Shown here: positions 9,263-18,208 of the stretch, piece after piece
Layout: the number at the start of each line of letters is the position of its first letter
How positions within the stretch are numbered: position 1 is the stretch's first letter
Origin: an uncultured Dorea sp.
Lineage (GTDB): Bacteria > Bacillota > Clostridia > Lachnospirales > Lachnospiraceae
Assembly: GCA_947063855.1 (NCBI GenBank)
Contig: CAMSTW010000020.1
Span: 1 to 46,310 of the forward strand
DNA length: 46,310 bases
Reading direction: 5' to 3'
The notes under the pieces: generated by a model
The model's database searches: none
The model's input: only the letters and a program-made list of their open reading frames with translations
Told to the model about the DNA's origin: nothing
Program-made: the position numbers and the translations under genes

Positions 9263-9424
9263 TTCCACGTAATTCTGCATCTCCTGCCGGCTCTTCATCT
9301 GGCGGGAGCCATCCACGATCCGCTGCTGTTCGTCAGGAGAGAGTGAAGCGAACTGTGTCAGGATATCGGAATGCTGTGCCAGAGACATGGTAAAGCCGAT
9401 TGGGAATTCGTCTTGGAAAGTCAT
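9245..9424 (-). CDS. Small conserved-looking protein of unknown function (59 residues)
   Basis: A short minus-strand gene in a gap that would otherwise look empty. The start ATG is at 9424-9422 with GAGGTG about 5 bases upstream, and the stop TAG is at 9247-9245. The product begins MTFQDEFPIGFTMSLAQHSD and contains FASLSPDEQQRIVDGSRQ. It is soluble, looks helical and has no Cys or membrane segment. The good ribosome site, codon usage like the neighbouring genes and a hairpin right at its end support a real gene. It stands alone, convergent with the M23 peptidase gene and divergent from leuB. I do not recognise a named family. Confidence 0.7.
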   Translation of the reverse strand: MTFQDEFPIGFTMSLAQHSDILTQFASLSPDEQQRIVDGSRQMKSRQEMQNYVENMFQG

Positions 9425-9576
9425 TGTATCACCTCAGCCTTAGTATGCCCGGGTCGGCAGAAAATATACGCAAGTTCTGTACTGTCAGAATCTGTCATCA
9501 TAACTGTCTATCACAGAATGAATAACAGAACGGCGCTTTGGCGAAAGGTTCTGGTAGTTAAGAATGTTCTGAGGGA

Positions 9577-9620
9577 AAAACTTCCATGGCGCGTTTATGC
9601 AGGCCATGGAAGTTTTTTTT
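9577..9620. terminator. Strong terminator hairpin upstream of leuB
   Basis: CTTCCATGG (9581-9589) pairs perfectly with CCATGGAAG (9604-9612), with T8 on the right and A5 on the left, so it could act in both directions. It precedes the leuB promoter and therefore shields the biosynthetic operon from upstream transcripts. It could instead be an attenuator of a longer leader, but no leader peptide or T-box is visible. Confidence 0.8.
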
Positions 9621-9651
9621 CACAATTTTCACGATTTAGTCAATTAAAGTC

Positions 9652-9680
9652 TTGAAACATACGGGGAAATAGGATATGAT
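9652..9680 (+). promoter_or_regulatory. Sigma-A promoter of the leuB-ilvD-ilvB-serC-serA operon
   Basis: TTGAAA (9652-9657) and TATGAT (9675-9680) with a 17-base spacer, about 38 bases upstream of leuB. Only short gaps without terminators separate the following five genes. Confidence 0.8.
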
Positions 9681-9718
9681 AAAGGATAAAGTTTGCATTT
9701 TAAGGAAGGAAGAGGATT

Positions 9719-10804
9719 ATGAATCTGAGAATCGGAGTGATCAAAGGAGACGGGATCGGACCGGAGATTGTAACAGAGGCCATGAAGGTATTGGACCAGA
9801 CGGCGAAGATCTACGGGCATACCTGTGAATACACACAGCTTCTTATGGGCGGGGCGTCCATCGACGTACACAAAGTTCCGCTGACGGACGAGACGGTTGC
9901 GGCGGCGAAGAACTGCGACGCGGTGCTGATGGGATCTATCGGAGGAGACGCGAAGACATCGCCGTGGTATCAGCTGGAACCATCAAAGAGACCGGAAGCA
10001 GGACTCCTCAGGATCCGCAAGGAGCTGAACCTGTTCGCGAACTTAAGGCCGGCCATTCTGTATGACGAGCTTAAGGGAGCCTGTCCGCTGAAGGAAGAGA
10101 TCACAGAGGGCGGCTTCGATATGATGATCATGCGTGAGCTGACGGGCGGCCTGTATTTCGGAGAGCGCAGGACGGTAGAGGAAGACGGCGTACGGACGGC
10201 GTACGACTCTCTTACATATAACGAGAATGAGATCCGCAGGATTGCAAAGCGCGGATTTGATATAGCCATGAAGCGCAGGAAGAAGGTGACCAGCGTGGAT
10301 AAGGCGAATGTGCTGGACTCTTCCAGACTCTGGAGAAAGGTTGTGGAGGAAGTGGCAGCGGAGTATCCGGAAGTGGCGTTAGAGCATATGCTTGTAGATA
10401 ACTGTGCCATGCAGCTTGTGAAGGACCCAAGGCAGTTCGACGTGATCCTGACGGAGAATATGTTCGGGGATATCCTGTCTGACGAGGCGAGTATGGTGAC
10501 CGGTTCCATCGGGATGCTTGCCAGCGCCAGCTTAAATGAGACGAAGTTCGGTCTCTATGAGCCAAGCGGCGGTTCCGCGCCGGATATCGCGGGCAAGGGG
10601 ATTGCCAACCCAATCGCGACGATCCTGTCTGCGGCGATGATGCTGCGGTTCAGCTTCGATCTGGATAAGGAGGCGGACGCTATTGAGAATGCAGTCGCGA
10701 AGGTTCTGAAGGAAGGATACCGGACGATTGACATCATGTCGGAAGGAAAAGAACAGGTCGGCACAGAGAAGATGGGCGACCTGATCGCGGGCTATATCCG
10801 GTAA
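9719..10804 (+). CDS. leuB: 3-isopropylmalate dehydrogenase
   Basis: Oxidises and decarboxylates 3-isopropylmalate to 2-oxoisocaproate with NAD+, in leucine synthesis. The 361-residue length is typical. Motifs include GDGIGPEIV at the N-terminus, [17 protein letters not shown] (substrate Arg residues), [16 protein letters not shown], the metal-site region [15 protein letters not shown] and [18 protein letters not shown]. It is the first gene behind a clear promoter, with an AAGGAAGGAAGAGG leader. leuA, leuC and leuD are not in the window, so the leucine pathway is split in this genome. ilvD follows 59 bases later. Confidence 0.97.
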   Translation: MNLRIGVIKGDGIGPEIVTEAMKVLDQTAKIYGHTCEYTQLLMGGASIDVHKVPLTDETVAAAKNCDAVLMGSIGGDAKTSPWYQLEPSKRPEAGLLRIRKELNLFANLRPAILYDELKGACPLKEEITEGGFDMMIMRELTGGLYFGERRTVEEDGVRTAYDSLTYNENEIRRIAKRGFDIAMKRRKKVTSVDKANVLDSSRLWRKVVEEVAAEYPEVALEHMLVDNCAMQLVKDPRQFDVILTENMFGDILSDEASMVTGSIGMLASASLNETKFGLYEPSGGSAPDIAGKGIANPIATILSAAMMLRFSFDLDKEADAIENAVAKVLKEGYRTIDIMSEGKEQVGTEKMGDLIAGYIR

Positions 10805-10863
10805 AAGCTATATCCGGAAAATGAAGAAGACAGTTACGGTTAAAATAAAATCAGGAGGCTAAT

Positions 10864-12534
10864 ATGAGAAGTGATACAGTTACAAAGGGGAAGCAGCAGG
10901 CGCCCCACAGATCCTTATTCAATGCGTTGGGACTTACACCGGAAGAGATGGAGCGTCCTCTGGTGGGAATCGTCAGTTCTTACAATGAGATTGTTCCGGG
11001 ACACATGAACCTGGATAAGATTGTAAATGCGGTAAAGCAGGGAGTCGCCATGGCGGGCGGAACCCCCATCGTGTTCCCGGCGATCGCGGTATGCGACGGA
11101 ATTGCCATGGGACATATCGGCATGAAGTATTCTCTGGTGACCAGAGACCTGATCGCGGATTCTACGGAATCCATGGCTTTGGCGCATCAGTTTGACGCGC
11201 TGGTTATGGTTCCCAACTGCGACAAGAATGTGCCGGGACTACTGATGGCGGCGGCAAGGATCAACGTGCCGACTATCTTTGTCAGCGGAGGACCGATGCT
11301 TGCGGGACATGTGAAGGGGAAGAAGACCAGTCTGTCCAGCATGTTCGAGGCAGTAGGTGCGAACGCGGCGGGTATGATCACGGATGAGGATCTGTGCGAG
11401 TTCGAGAACAAGACCTGTCCGACCTGCGGTTCCTGCTCTGGCATGTACACGGCCAACAGCATGAACTGCCTGACCGAGGTCCTGGGTATGGGACTTGGCG
11501 GAAACGGAACCATTCCCGCAGTCTACTCTGCGAGGATCCGTCTTGCGAAGCAGGCGGGTATGAAGGTGATGGAACTGCTTGAGAAGAATATCCGGCCGAG
11601 AGACATCATGACCGAGAAGGCGATCTTAAATGCCCTCACGGTGGATATGGCTCTGGGATGTTCGACCAACAGTATGCTGCATCTTCCGGCGATTGCCCAT
11701 GAGATCGGTATGGATTTTGAGATTGATTTTGCGAACGGGATCAGCGCGAAGACGCCGAACCTCTGCCATCTTGCGCCGGCAGGCCCGACCTATATGGAAG
11801 ATCTTGACGAGGCGGGCGGCGTCTATGCGGTGATGGCGGAACTGAATAAGAAGGGGCTTCTGCATACGGACTGCATGACAGTAACCGGCAAGACGGTGGG
11901 AGAGAACATTGCGCATGCAGTCAACAGGGATCCGGAAGTAATCCGGCCCATCGACCATCCGTATACGCCCACCGGCGGGCTTGCTGTCCTGAAGGGGAAC
12001 CTTGCACCGGACGGAAGTGTGGTGAAGCGCTCGGCAGTTGTGGAAGAGATGCTGGTTCATGAAGGCCCGGCAAGGGTATTCGACTGTGAAGAGGACGCTA
12101 TCTCCGCAATCAAGGGCGGCAGGATCGTGGCAGGCGACGTGGTAGTCATCCGCTATGAGGGACCAAAGGGAGGTCCGGGTATGCGCGAGATGCTCAATCC
12201 GACCTCCGCGATCGCGGGAATGGGTCTTGGTTCCAGCGTGGCCCTGATCACGGACGGACGGTTCAGCGGTGCGTCCAGAGGAGCGTCCATTGGGCACGTG
12301 TCTCCGGAAGCGGCAGTGGGCGGACCGATTGCGCTTGTTGAGGAAGGGGACATCATCAAGATTGATATTCCGAACCTGAGCCTTGAACTTGATGTGTCCA
12401 AAGAAGAGCTTGCGAAGAGACGGGAAGCATGGCAGCCAAGAGAGCCTAAGGTGACGACCGGGTATCTGGCAAGGTATGCGGCTATGGTGACTTCCGGGAA
12501 CCGGGGAGCGATCCTGGAGATTCCGGGGAAATAA
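10864..12534 (+). CDS. ilvD: Dihydroxy-acid dehydratase
   Basis: Iron-sulfur lyase that dehydrates 2,3-dihydroxy-isovalerate and -methylvalerate to the 2-oxo acids of valine and isoleucine synthesis. The product is 556 residues, the usual size. Family signatures are visible: [14 protein letters not shown] with the cluster Cys, [21 protein letters not shown] with further Cys residues, and the C-terminal [17 protein letters not shown] good AGGAGG site precedes the ATG. It is the second gene of the branched-chain/serine operon. Confidence 0.98.
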   Translation: MRSDTVTKGKQQAPHRSLFNALGLTPEEMERPLVGIVSSYNEIVPGHMNLDKIVNAVKQGVAMAGGTPIVFPAIAVCDGIAMGHIGMKYSLVTRDLIADSTESMALAHQFDALVMVPNCDKNVPGLLMAAARINVPTIFVSGGPMLAGHVKGKKTSLSSMFEAVGANAAGMITDEDLCEFENKTCPTCGSCSGMYTANSMNCLTEVLGMGLGGNGTIPAVYSARIRLAKQAGMKVMELLEKNIRPRDIMTEKAILNALTVDMALGCSTNSMLHLPAIAHEIGMDFEIDFANGISAKTPNLCHLAPAGPTYMEDLDEAGGVYAVMAELNKKGLLHTDCMTVTGKTVGENIAHAVNRDPEVIRPIDHPYTPTGGLAVLKGNLAPDGSVVKRSAVVEEMLVHEGPARVFDCEEDAISAIKGGRIVAGDVVVIRYEGPKGGPGMREMLNPTSAIAGMGLGSSVALITDGRFSGASRGASIGHVSPEAAVGGPIALVEEGDIIKIDIPNLSLELDVSKEELAKRREAWQPREPKVTTGYLARYAAMVTSGNRGAILEIPGK

Positions 12535-12578
12535 ACCAGATTATAGGAATGCACATTTATAGAAGGAGAAAACAGAAT

Positions 12579-14252
12579 ATGCAGCTGACAGGATCAGAGA
12601 TATTGATCGAATGTTTAAAAGAGCAGGGTGTAGACACCGTATTCGGCTATCCGGGCGGCGCCATCCTGAATGTATATGACGAATTATACAAGCACAGTGA
12701 TGAGATCACGCATATCCTGACTTCACATGAACAGGGGGCGGCCCATGCGGCTGACGGATATGCCAGGGCGACCGGCAAGGTCGGCGTGTGCTTTGCGACC
12801 AGCGGACCGGGAGCGACGAATCTTGTCACAGGAATTGCCACCGCGTATATGGATTCCATCCCGGTTGTGGCAATCACCTGTAATGTCGGCGTAAGCCTCC
12901 TGGGGAAGGACAGTTTTCAGGAAATAGATATCGCAGGCGTCACAATGCCGATTACGAAGCATAATTATATTGTGAAGGATGTGAATGACCTTGCCGATAC
13001 GATCCGCAAATCTTTCATCATAGCGAAGAAGGGAAGGCCGGGACCGGTGCTGATCGACATTCCCAAGGATGTGACGGCGAATAGGGCCAAATACCAGAAG
13101 GAGACGCCAAAGCCGGTTCCAGCGTCGAACGAGGTGAGCGAAGCGGAGCTTGATACGGCGCTTAAGCTAATCGCGGAGGCGAAGAAGCCTTATATCTTCG
13201 TTGGGGGCGGCGCCATCCTTTCGGATGCCAGCGAGGAATTATATACATTTGTCAGGAAGGTGGATGCGCCGGTAACCGACTCCCTGATGGGGAAGGGGGC
13301 GTTTCCCGGGACGGATCTCCTCTATACAGGGATGCTTGGCATGCACGGAACCAAGACCTCGAACTACGGGGTCAGTGAATGCGACCTCCTGGTTGTGGTG
13401 GGGGCAAGATTCAGCGACCGCGTGACAGGCAATGCGAAGAAGTTTGCCAGCAATGCGAAGATTCTGCAGATTGATATTGACCCTGCGGAGATGGATAAGA
13501 ATGTGCTGATCACGGCCGGAGTTGTGGGCGATATCCGCACGGTTCTTGGATTGTTGAACGCGCGTCTTGAACAGCAGGAGCACAAGGAATGGATCCGGAA
13601 GATCATGGAATATAAAGAGCGTTATCCCTTGTCCTATCATCCCGATATTCTGTCCGGGCCTTTCGTGGTAGAGGAGATCTACCGTCAGACGAAGGGAGAG
13701 GCAATCGTGGTCACAGAGGTAGGCCAGCATCAGATGTGGGCGGCTCAGTTCTACCGCTATACGAGGCCAAGAACCCTGCTGACGTCCGGCGGTCTTGGAA
13801 CCATGGGCTATGGGCTTGGAGCGTCCCTTGGGGCGAAGATGGGAATGCCGGATAAGACGGTGGTCAATATTGCCGGCGACGGATGTTTCCGGATGAATAT
13901 GAATGAGATTGCGACGGCTGTCCGCCACAATATTCCGGTGATACAGGTGGTGGTCAACAATCATGTGCTGGGAATGGTACGCCAGTGGCAGAATCTGTTC
14001 TATGGTCAGAGGTATTCGGCGACGGTGCTCAATGACGCTGTGGATTTTGTGAAGCTTGCGGAGGCGATGGGCGCGGTTGGAATCCGCGCGGCGACCCGGG
14101 AGGAATTCAGAGAGGCGTTTGCGAAGGCCCTGACACTTGGAAGACCGGTGGTGATCGACTGTCAGATTGACTGCGACGATAAGGTATGGCCGATGGTGGC
14201 GCCGGGGAAGGCGATCAGCGAGGTCTTTGACGAGAAGGATCTTGAAAACTAA
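12579..14252 (+). CDS. ilvB: Acetolactate synthase, large (catalytic) subunit
   Basis: Thiamine diphosphate enzyme that makes 2-acetolactate or 2-aceto-2-hydroxybutyrate, the first common step of valine, leucine and isoleucine synthesis. The 557-residue product shows the three-part TPP-enzyme layout: FGYPGGAILNVYD and the catalytic Glu in SHEQGAAHAADGYARATG at the N-terminus, a middle FAD-type domain, and GDGCFRMNMNEIATA with VVNNHVLGMVRQWQ at the C-terminus. I chose ATG 12579, with AAGGAG 10 bases upstream; an earlier in-frame ATG at 12549 lacks a site. No small regulatory subunit gene (ilvN/ilvH) or ilvC is adjacent, so feedback control must come from elsewhere. The anabolic rather than catabolic role is inferred from the ilvD and leuB neighbours. 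Confidence 0.96.
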   Translation: MQLTGSEILIECLKEQGVDTVFGYPGGAILNVYDELYKHSDEITHILTSHEQGAAHAADGYARATGKVGVCFATSGPGATNLVTGIATAYMDSIPVVAITCNVGVSLLGKDSFQEIDIAGVTMPITKHNYIVKDVNDLADTIRKSFIIAKKGRPGPVLIDIPKDVTANRAKYQKETPKPVPASNEVSEAELDTALKLIAEAKKPYIFVGGGAILSDASEELYTFVRKVDAPVTDSLMGKGAFPGTDLLYTGMLGMHGTKTSNYGVSECDLLVVVGARFSDRVTGNAKKFASNAKILQIDIDPAEMDKNVLITAGVVGDIRTVLGLLNARLEQQEHKEWIRKIMEYKERYPLSYHPDILSGPFVVEEIYRQTKGEAIVVTEVGQHQMWAAQFYRYTRPRTLLTSGGLGTMGYGLGASLGAKMGMPDKTVVNIAGDGCFRMNMNEIATAVRHNIPVIQVVVNNHVLGMVRQWQNLFYGQRYSATVLNDAVDFVKLAEAMGAVGIRAATREEFREAFAKALTLGRPVVIDCQIDCDDKVWPMVAPGKAISEVFDEKDLEN

Positions 14253-14281
14253 GTTGATATAAAGAAAGGTGAGGAACGAAT

Positions 14282-15364
14282 ATGAGCAGAGTGTACAATT
14301 TTTCGGCAGGACCGGCCGTATTACCGGAGGAAGTGCTCAGAGAAGCGGCAGAGGAGATGTTAGATTATCGGGGAACAGGAATGTCCGTGATGGAGATGAG
14401 TCACCGCTCAAAGGCGTTTCAGGAGATTATTGATACGGCGGAGACGGACTTGCGCGGTCTGATGGGAATCCCGGAGGATTATGAGGTGCTGTTCCTGCAG
14501 GGAGGAGCGTCGCAGCAGTTTGCCATGATTCCCATGAATCTGATGAAGAACAGGGTGGCGGATTACATCGTCACCGGCCAGTGGGCGAAGAAGGCAAGCG
14601 AAGAGGCGAAGAAGTATGGTAAGGTCAATATCCTGGCTTCATCCGCGGATAAGACATTTTCCTATATTCCGGACTGCCGGGACCTGCCTGTTTCAGAAGA
14701 TGCGGATTATGTGTATATCTGTGAGAATAACACGATCTACGGGACCAAGTACAAGAAGCTTCCGGATACAAAGGGGAAGCTTCTGGTGGCGGACGTCTCA
14801 TCCTGCTTCCTGTCAGAGCCGGTGGATGTCACGAATTACGGGGTGATCTACGGCGGCGTACAGAAAAACATCGGACCGGCGGGAGTTGTGATTGTAATCA
14901 TCCGTAAGGATCTGATTACAGACGATGTGCTTCCGGGAACTCCCACCATGCTGAAATATAAGACCCATGCGGATGCGGGTTCTCTCTATAACACGCCTCC
15001 GGCTTACGGGATCTACATCTGCGGCAAGGTGTTCAAGTGGCTTAAGAAGCAGGGCGGCCTTGAGGCGATGAAGGAGCATAATGAGAAGAAGGCGAAGATT
15101 CTGTATGATTTCCTGGATCAGAGCAGGATGTTTAAGGGCACGGTAGCGCATGAGGACCGTTCTCTGATGAACGTCCCCTTCGTGACGGGAGATGACAACC
15201 TGGATGCGAAGTTTGTCAAAGAGGCGAAGGCGGCGGGCTTCGAGAACCTGAAAGGCCACCGCAGCGTAGGCGGTATGCGCGCAAGTATCTATAACGCGAT
15301 GCCGATAGAAGGCGTTGGGGCGCTGACTGCATTTATGAAGAAGTTTGAAGAGGAGAATCAATAA
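14282..15364 (+). CDS. serC: Phosphoserine aminotransferase
   Basis: PLP-dependent transfer of the amino group from glutamate to 3-phosphohydroxypyruvate, in serine synthesis. The 360-residue product begins with VYNFSAGPAVLPEEVLREA, the family start. It contains FLQGGASQQFAMIPMN, the PLP-Lys region YGGVQKNIGPAGVVIVIIR and a C-terminal GHRSVGGMRASIYNA. The serA start is two bases after its stop, so the two serine genes are translationally close and co-transcribed with the ilv/leu genes. Confidence 0.97.
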   Translation: MSRVYNFSAGPAVLPEEVLREAAEEMLDYRGTGMSVMEMSHRSKAFQEIIDTAETDLRGLMGIPEDYEVLFLQGGASQQFAMIPMNLMKNRVADYIVTGQWAKKASEEAKKYGKVNILASSADKTFSYIPDCRDLPVSEDADYVYICENNTIYGTKYKKLPDTKGKLLVADVSSCFLSEPVDVTNYGVIYGGVQKNIGPAGVVIVIIRKDLITDDVLPGTPTMLKYKTHADAGSLYNTPPAYGIYICGKVFKWLKKQGGLEAMKEHNEKKAKILYDFLDQSRMFKGTVAHEDRSLMNVPFVTGDDNLDAKFVKEAKAAGFENLKGHRSVGGMRASIYNAMPIEGVGALTAFMKKFEEENQ

Positions 15365-15366
15365 TC

Positions 15367-16530
15367 ATGTATAAATATCATTGCTTAAATCCAATCTCTG
15401 ACGTAGGACTGGAAAGAATGACTGAGGAATACGTCCCGGTAAGCACTATGGAAAAAGCAGACGCGGTTCTTGTAAGAAGTGCGGTCATGCACGACATGGA
15501 ATTTTCACCGAAGCTTAAGGTAATCGCACGGGCGGGCGCCGGTGTGAACAACATTCCACTGGAGGCCTGTGCGGAGAAAGGGATCGTTGTGTTCAACACA
15601 CCGGGCGCCAACGCCAATGGTGTGAAGGAACTGGTGATCGCAGGAATGCTGCTTGCGTCCAGGGATATTGTCGGAGGGATCAACTGGGTACAGGAGAATG
15701 AGGAGGACGGCAATATTGCCAAGGATGCGGAGAAGGCTAAGAAGGCGTTTGCAGGCTGTGAGCTGGAAGGTAAGAAGCTTGGCGTCATCGGCCTTGGCGC
15801 CATCGGCGTACTGGTGGCCAACGCCGCGACGAATCTTGGCATGGATGTATATGGATATGATCCGTATGTGTCCGTCGATTCGGCATGGAGGCTTTCACGA
15901 AGCATCCACCATGCAAAGACGATTGACGAACTGTATGGAGACTGTGATTATATCACCATCCATGTTCCGGCGATGGAGCAGACGAAGGGAATGATCGACA
16001 AGAATGCCATCAGTCTGATGAAGAAGGGGGTCGTCGTCCTGAACTTTGCAAGAGACGTACTGGTGGATGAAGAGGCGATGGTGGACGCGCTGCTGTCCGG
16101 ACATGTGAAGCACTATGTATCGGATTTCCCTACGCCTGTGACTGCAGGTGTAAAAGGGGCGATCGTGATTCCGCATCTCGGGGCGTCTACGGAAGAGTCG
16201 GAGGATAATTGCGCGAAGATGGCCGTGAAGCAGCTGATGGATTATCTTGAGAATGGAAATATCAAGAATTCCGTTAACTACCCCAACTGTGATATGGGGC
16301 TTAGAGGGGATAACACGCGAATCCTGCTCCTGCACCGCAATGTGCCGAATATGATTGGCCAGTTCACGAAGATTCTGGCGAAGGATAACATGAATATCGC
16401 CGATCTGACGAATAAGAGTAAAGGGAAATATGCATATACGATGATCGACATCGACAGTCTGGTTCCGGACAGTGTGGTGGAAGAGCTTGAGCGGGTCAGC
16501 GAAGTCCTGCGGGTGCGCATTATTAAATGA
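15367..16530 (+). CDS. serA: D-3-phosphoglycerate dehydrogenase (short form with ACT domain)
   Basis: Oxidises 3-phosphoglycerate to 3-phosphohydroxypyruvate, the entry to serine synthesis. The 387-residue product has the 2-hydroxyacid dehydrogenase layout: GVNNIPLEACAEKGIVVFNT, the NAD-binding LGVIGLGAIGVLVANAA, and the catalytic His in PHLGASTEESEDNCA. The last ~75 residues (ILLLHRNVPNMIGQFTKILA) look like an ACT domain, suggesting serine feedback. It is shorter than the ~525-residue type that carries an extra domain. It immediately follows serC and is the last gene of the operon. Confidence 0.95.
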   Translation: MYKYHCLNPISDVGLERMTEEYVPVSTMEKADAVLVRSAVMHDMEFSPKLKVIARAGAGVNNIPLEACAEKGIVVFNTPGANANGVKELVIAGMLLASRDIVGGINWVQENEEDGNIAKDAEKAKKAFAGCELEGKKLGVIGLGAIGVLVANAATNLGMDVYGYDPYVSVDSAWRLSRSIHHAKTIDELYGDCDYITIHVPAMEQTKGMIDKNAISLMKKGVVVLNFARDVLVDEEAMVDALLSGHVKHYVSDFPTPVTAGVKGAIVIPHLGASTEESEDNCAKMAVKQLMDYLENGNIKNSVNYPNCDMGLRGDNTRILLLHRNVPNMIGQFTKILAKDNMNIADLTNKSKGKYAYTMIDIDSLVPDSVVEELERVSEVLRVRIIK

Positions 16531-16568
16531 TTATTAAGAATAATTAAATAATCTTAACATAATCTTCA

Positions 16569-16597
16569 TTGTAATCTTCATGTTTTTGCTGTATACT
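16569..16597 (+). promoter_or_regulatory. Sigma-A promoter of the polysaccharide deacetylase gene
   Basis: TTGTAA (16569-16574) and TATACT (16592-16597), spacer 17, about 57 bases upstream of the ATG. Confidence 0.6.
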
Positions 16598-16653
16598 CAA
16601 GCACGTACAGAGAATTATCACAGGAGTTGCTGTATAGTGGGAGTGATATACAG

Positions 16654-18114
16654 ATGAAGAGTAATCAAAGTAACAGGATAAAGGAACGTGAATTATTACG
16701 AGAGAAGCGAATAAAGAAGGTAAAAAGAGTAAGAAGATGCCTGCGCATTCTTACTCTTTTCGTGTTATGTACCGTGCCATTGTTTTTTTTAACAACGGCG
16801 ACAGCATCCAGACACGGGGCCGATGTATTTCTGAAGCTGACTGACATGTCGATTCTGCAGGGGGAGGAGGCGCCGGCTTACAGGGCGGAGGTTGAAGTAA
16901 CGGGGAACCCGGAGGTGGTTCTTGATAAAGATTCCGGATATACGGCGGCCGACCTGATTGAAGAACTGGAACGCGGAGAAGGCTACACGGTGGTGTGTGA
17001 GGTGAATACAGCTGTGGAGGGTGAATATCCCATGCATCTTAAGCTGGACGACAGGATCCTGGCGTCGCTTGATAAGGATTGGGTTGGGAATCTCAGGGTC
17101 GATACTCTGGATGCGACGCTTACGGTGAAGAATGCGGTCGGCGAGTGGGACGGCGATCAGTTTAAGCGTCATGACGGTACATATGTGATGAATGAATTTG
17201 TGGTATCCAAAGGCGTGACCTATTACTTCGGCGCGGACGGGAAGAAGGCTTTGGGATGGCAGGATATCAACGGGGCCAGATATTTCTTCGATTCTGACGG
17301 AGGCATGAAGACAGGGTGGCTTGAACATGAGGATTCCAGGTATTATCTGGAAGCAGACGGCCGTATGGCAACCGGCTGGAAGGATATGGAGGACAAGAAG
17401 TATTATTTCAGCCAGGAAGGAAAGATGGCGTCAGGAACGATATATCTTGGGATGACCAAGTGTACGTTTGGGGAGGACGGAGCGCTTGAGGCTATGGAGG
17501 AGAGTAAGATTGATCCGGCTAAGCCGATGGTGGCGCTGACCTTTGATGACGGACCGGGAAAGCGTACGGGTGAGTTATTGGAAGTAATCGCGCAGTATCA
17601 CGCCCATGCAACCTTCTTCATGCAGGGAAAGAATATTCCGTCTTATCAGGACGCGGTAAGGCGTATGAAGGAGATCGGATGCGAGCTTGGCAGCCATTCT
17701 TTTGACCATCCTAATCTCTCCAAGATGGATGAGGCAGGTATACGCAGTCAGATTGACCGGACGAACCAGAACCTTATAGATGCGGCAGGCCAGGCGGCGA
17801 CAGTCTTGCGTCCGCCCTACGGAGCGATCGGAAGTACGCTGAAGGCAGTGGCGGGGATGCCCCTGATTCTCTGGAATATAGATACCCTGGACTGGAAGAC
17901 CAGGAACGCACAGTCGACGATTGACAATGTGATGAGTCAGGTCAAGGATGGCGATATCATTCTGATGCACGATATCCACACAGAGACTGTGGATGCGGCG
18001 ATTGAACTGATCCCTAAGCTGATGGCCGGCGGATATCAGCTTGTGACGGTGTCTGAGATGGCGGCGGCAAAGGGGATTGCGATGCAGAATGGAGAGAAGT
18101 ATACGGATTTTTAG
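16654..18114 (+). CDS. Cell-wall-repeat polysaccharide deacetylase (NodB/CE4)
   Basis: Probable secreted or membrane-anchored peptidoglycan or polysaccharide N-deacetylase. The 486-residue product has a very basic cytoplasmic start, one membrane helix (about residues 33-52, LRILTLFVLCTVPLFFL), and an extracellular region of ~120 residues without a recognised fold. Then come several aromatic/Gly cell-wall-binding repeats (YYFGADGKKALGWQ, YFFDSDGGMKTGW, YYLEADGRMATGW). The C-terminus is a NodB domain with all the key motifs: TFDDGPGKRT, GSHSFDHPNL, RPPYGAIG, LWNIDTLDW and ILMHDIH. I chose ATG 16654, with GGGAG 10 bases upstream; an in-frame TTG at 16627 is less likely. It likely modifies the glycan that its own repeats bind. 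Confidence 0.92.
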   Translation: MKSNQSNRIKERELLREKRIKKVKRVRRCLRILTLFVLCTVPLFFLTTATASRHGADVFLKLTDMSILQGEEAPAYRAEVEVTGNPEVVLDKDSGYTAADLIEELERGEGYTVVCEVNTAVEGEYPMHLKLDDRILASLDKDWVGNLRVDTLDATLTVKNAVGEWDGDQFKRHDGTYVMNEFVVSKGVTYYFGADGKKALGWQDINGARYFFDSDGGMKTGWLEHEDSRYYLEADGRMATGWKDMEDKKYYFSQEGKMASGTIYLGMTKCTFGEDGALEAMEESKIDPAKPMVALTFDDGPGKRTGELLEVIAQYHAHATFFMQGKNIPSYQDAVRRMKEIGCELGSHSFDHPNLSKMDEAGIRSQIDRTNQNLIDAAGQAATVLRPPYGAIGSTLKAVAGMPLILWNIDTLDWKTRNAQSTIDNVMSQVKDGDIILMHDIHTETVDAAIELIPKLMAGGYQLVTVSEMAAAKGIAMQNGEKYTDF

Positions 18115-18137
18115 AATTTTCATACATATTCGTGAAT

Positions 18138-18188
18138 AAAGAGGCTGTTACAGACTGTAGGATTTCTGCAGTGTATAACAGTCTCTTT
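18138..18188. terminator. Terminator between convergent genes
   Basis: Thirteen paired bases (AAAGAGGCTGTTA at 18138-18150 with TAACAGTCTCTTT at 18176-18188), with short T-rich ends on both strands. It lies between the deacetylase and prs stops and probably works in both directions. Confidence 0.75.
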
Positions 18189-18208
18189 ATGTATTCCCTG
18201 TCGGAAGT

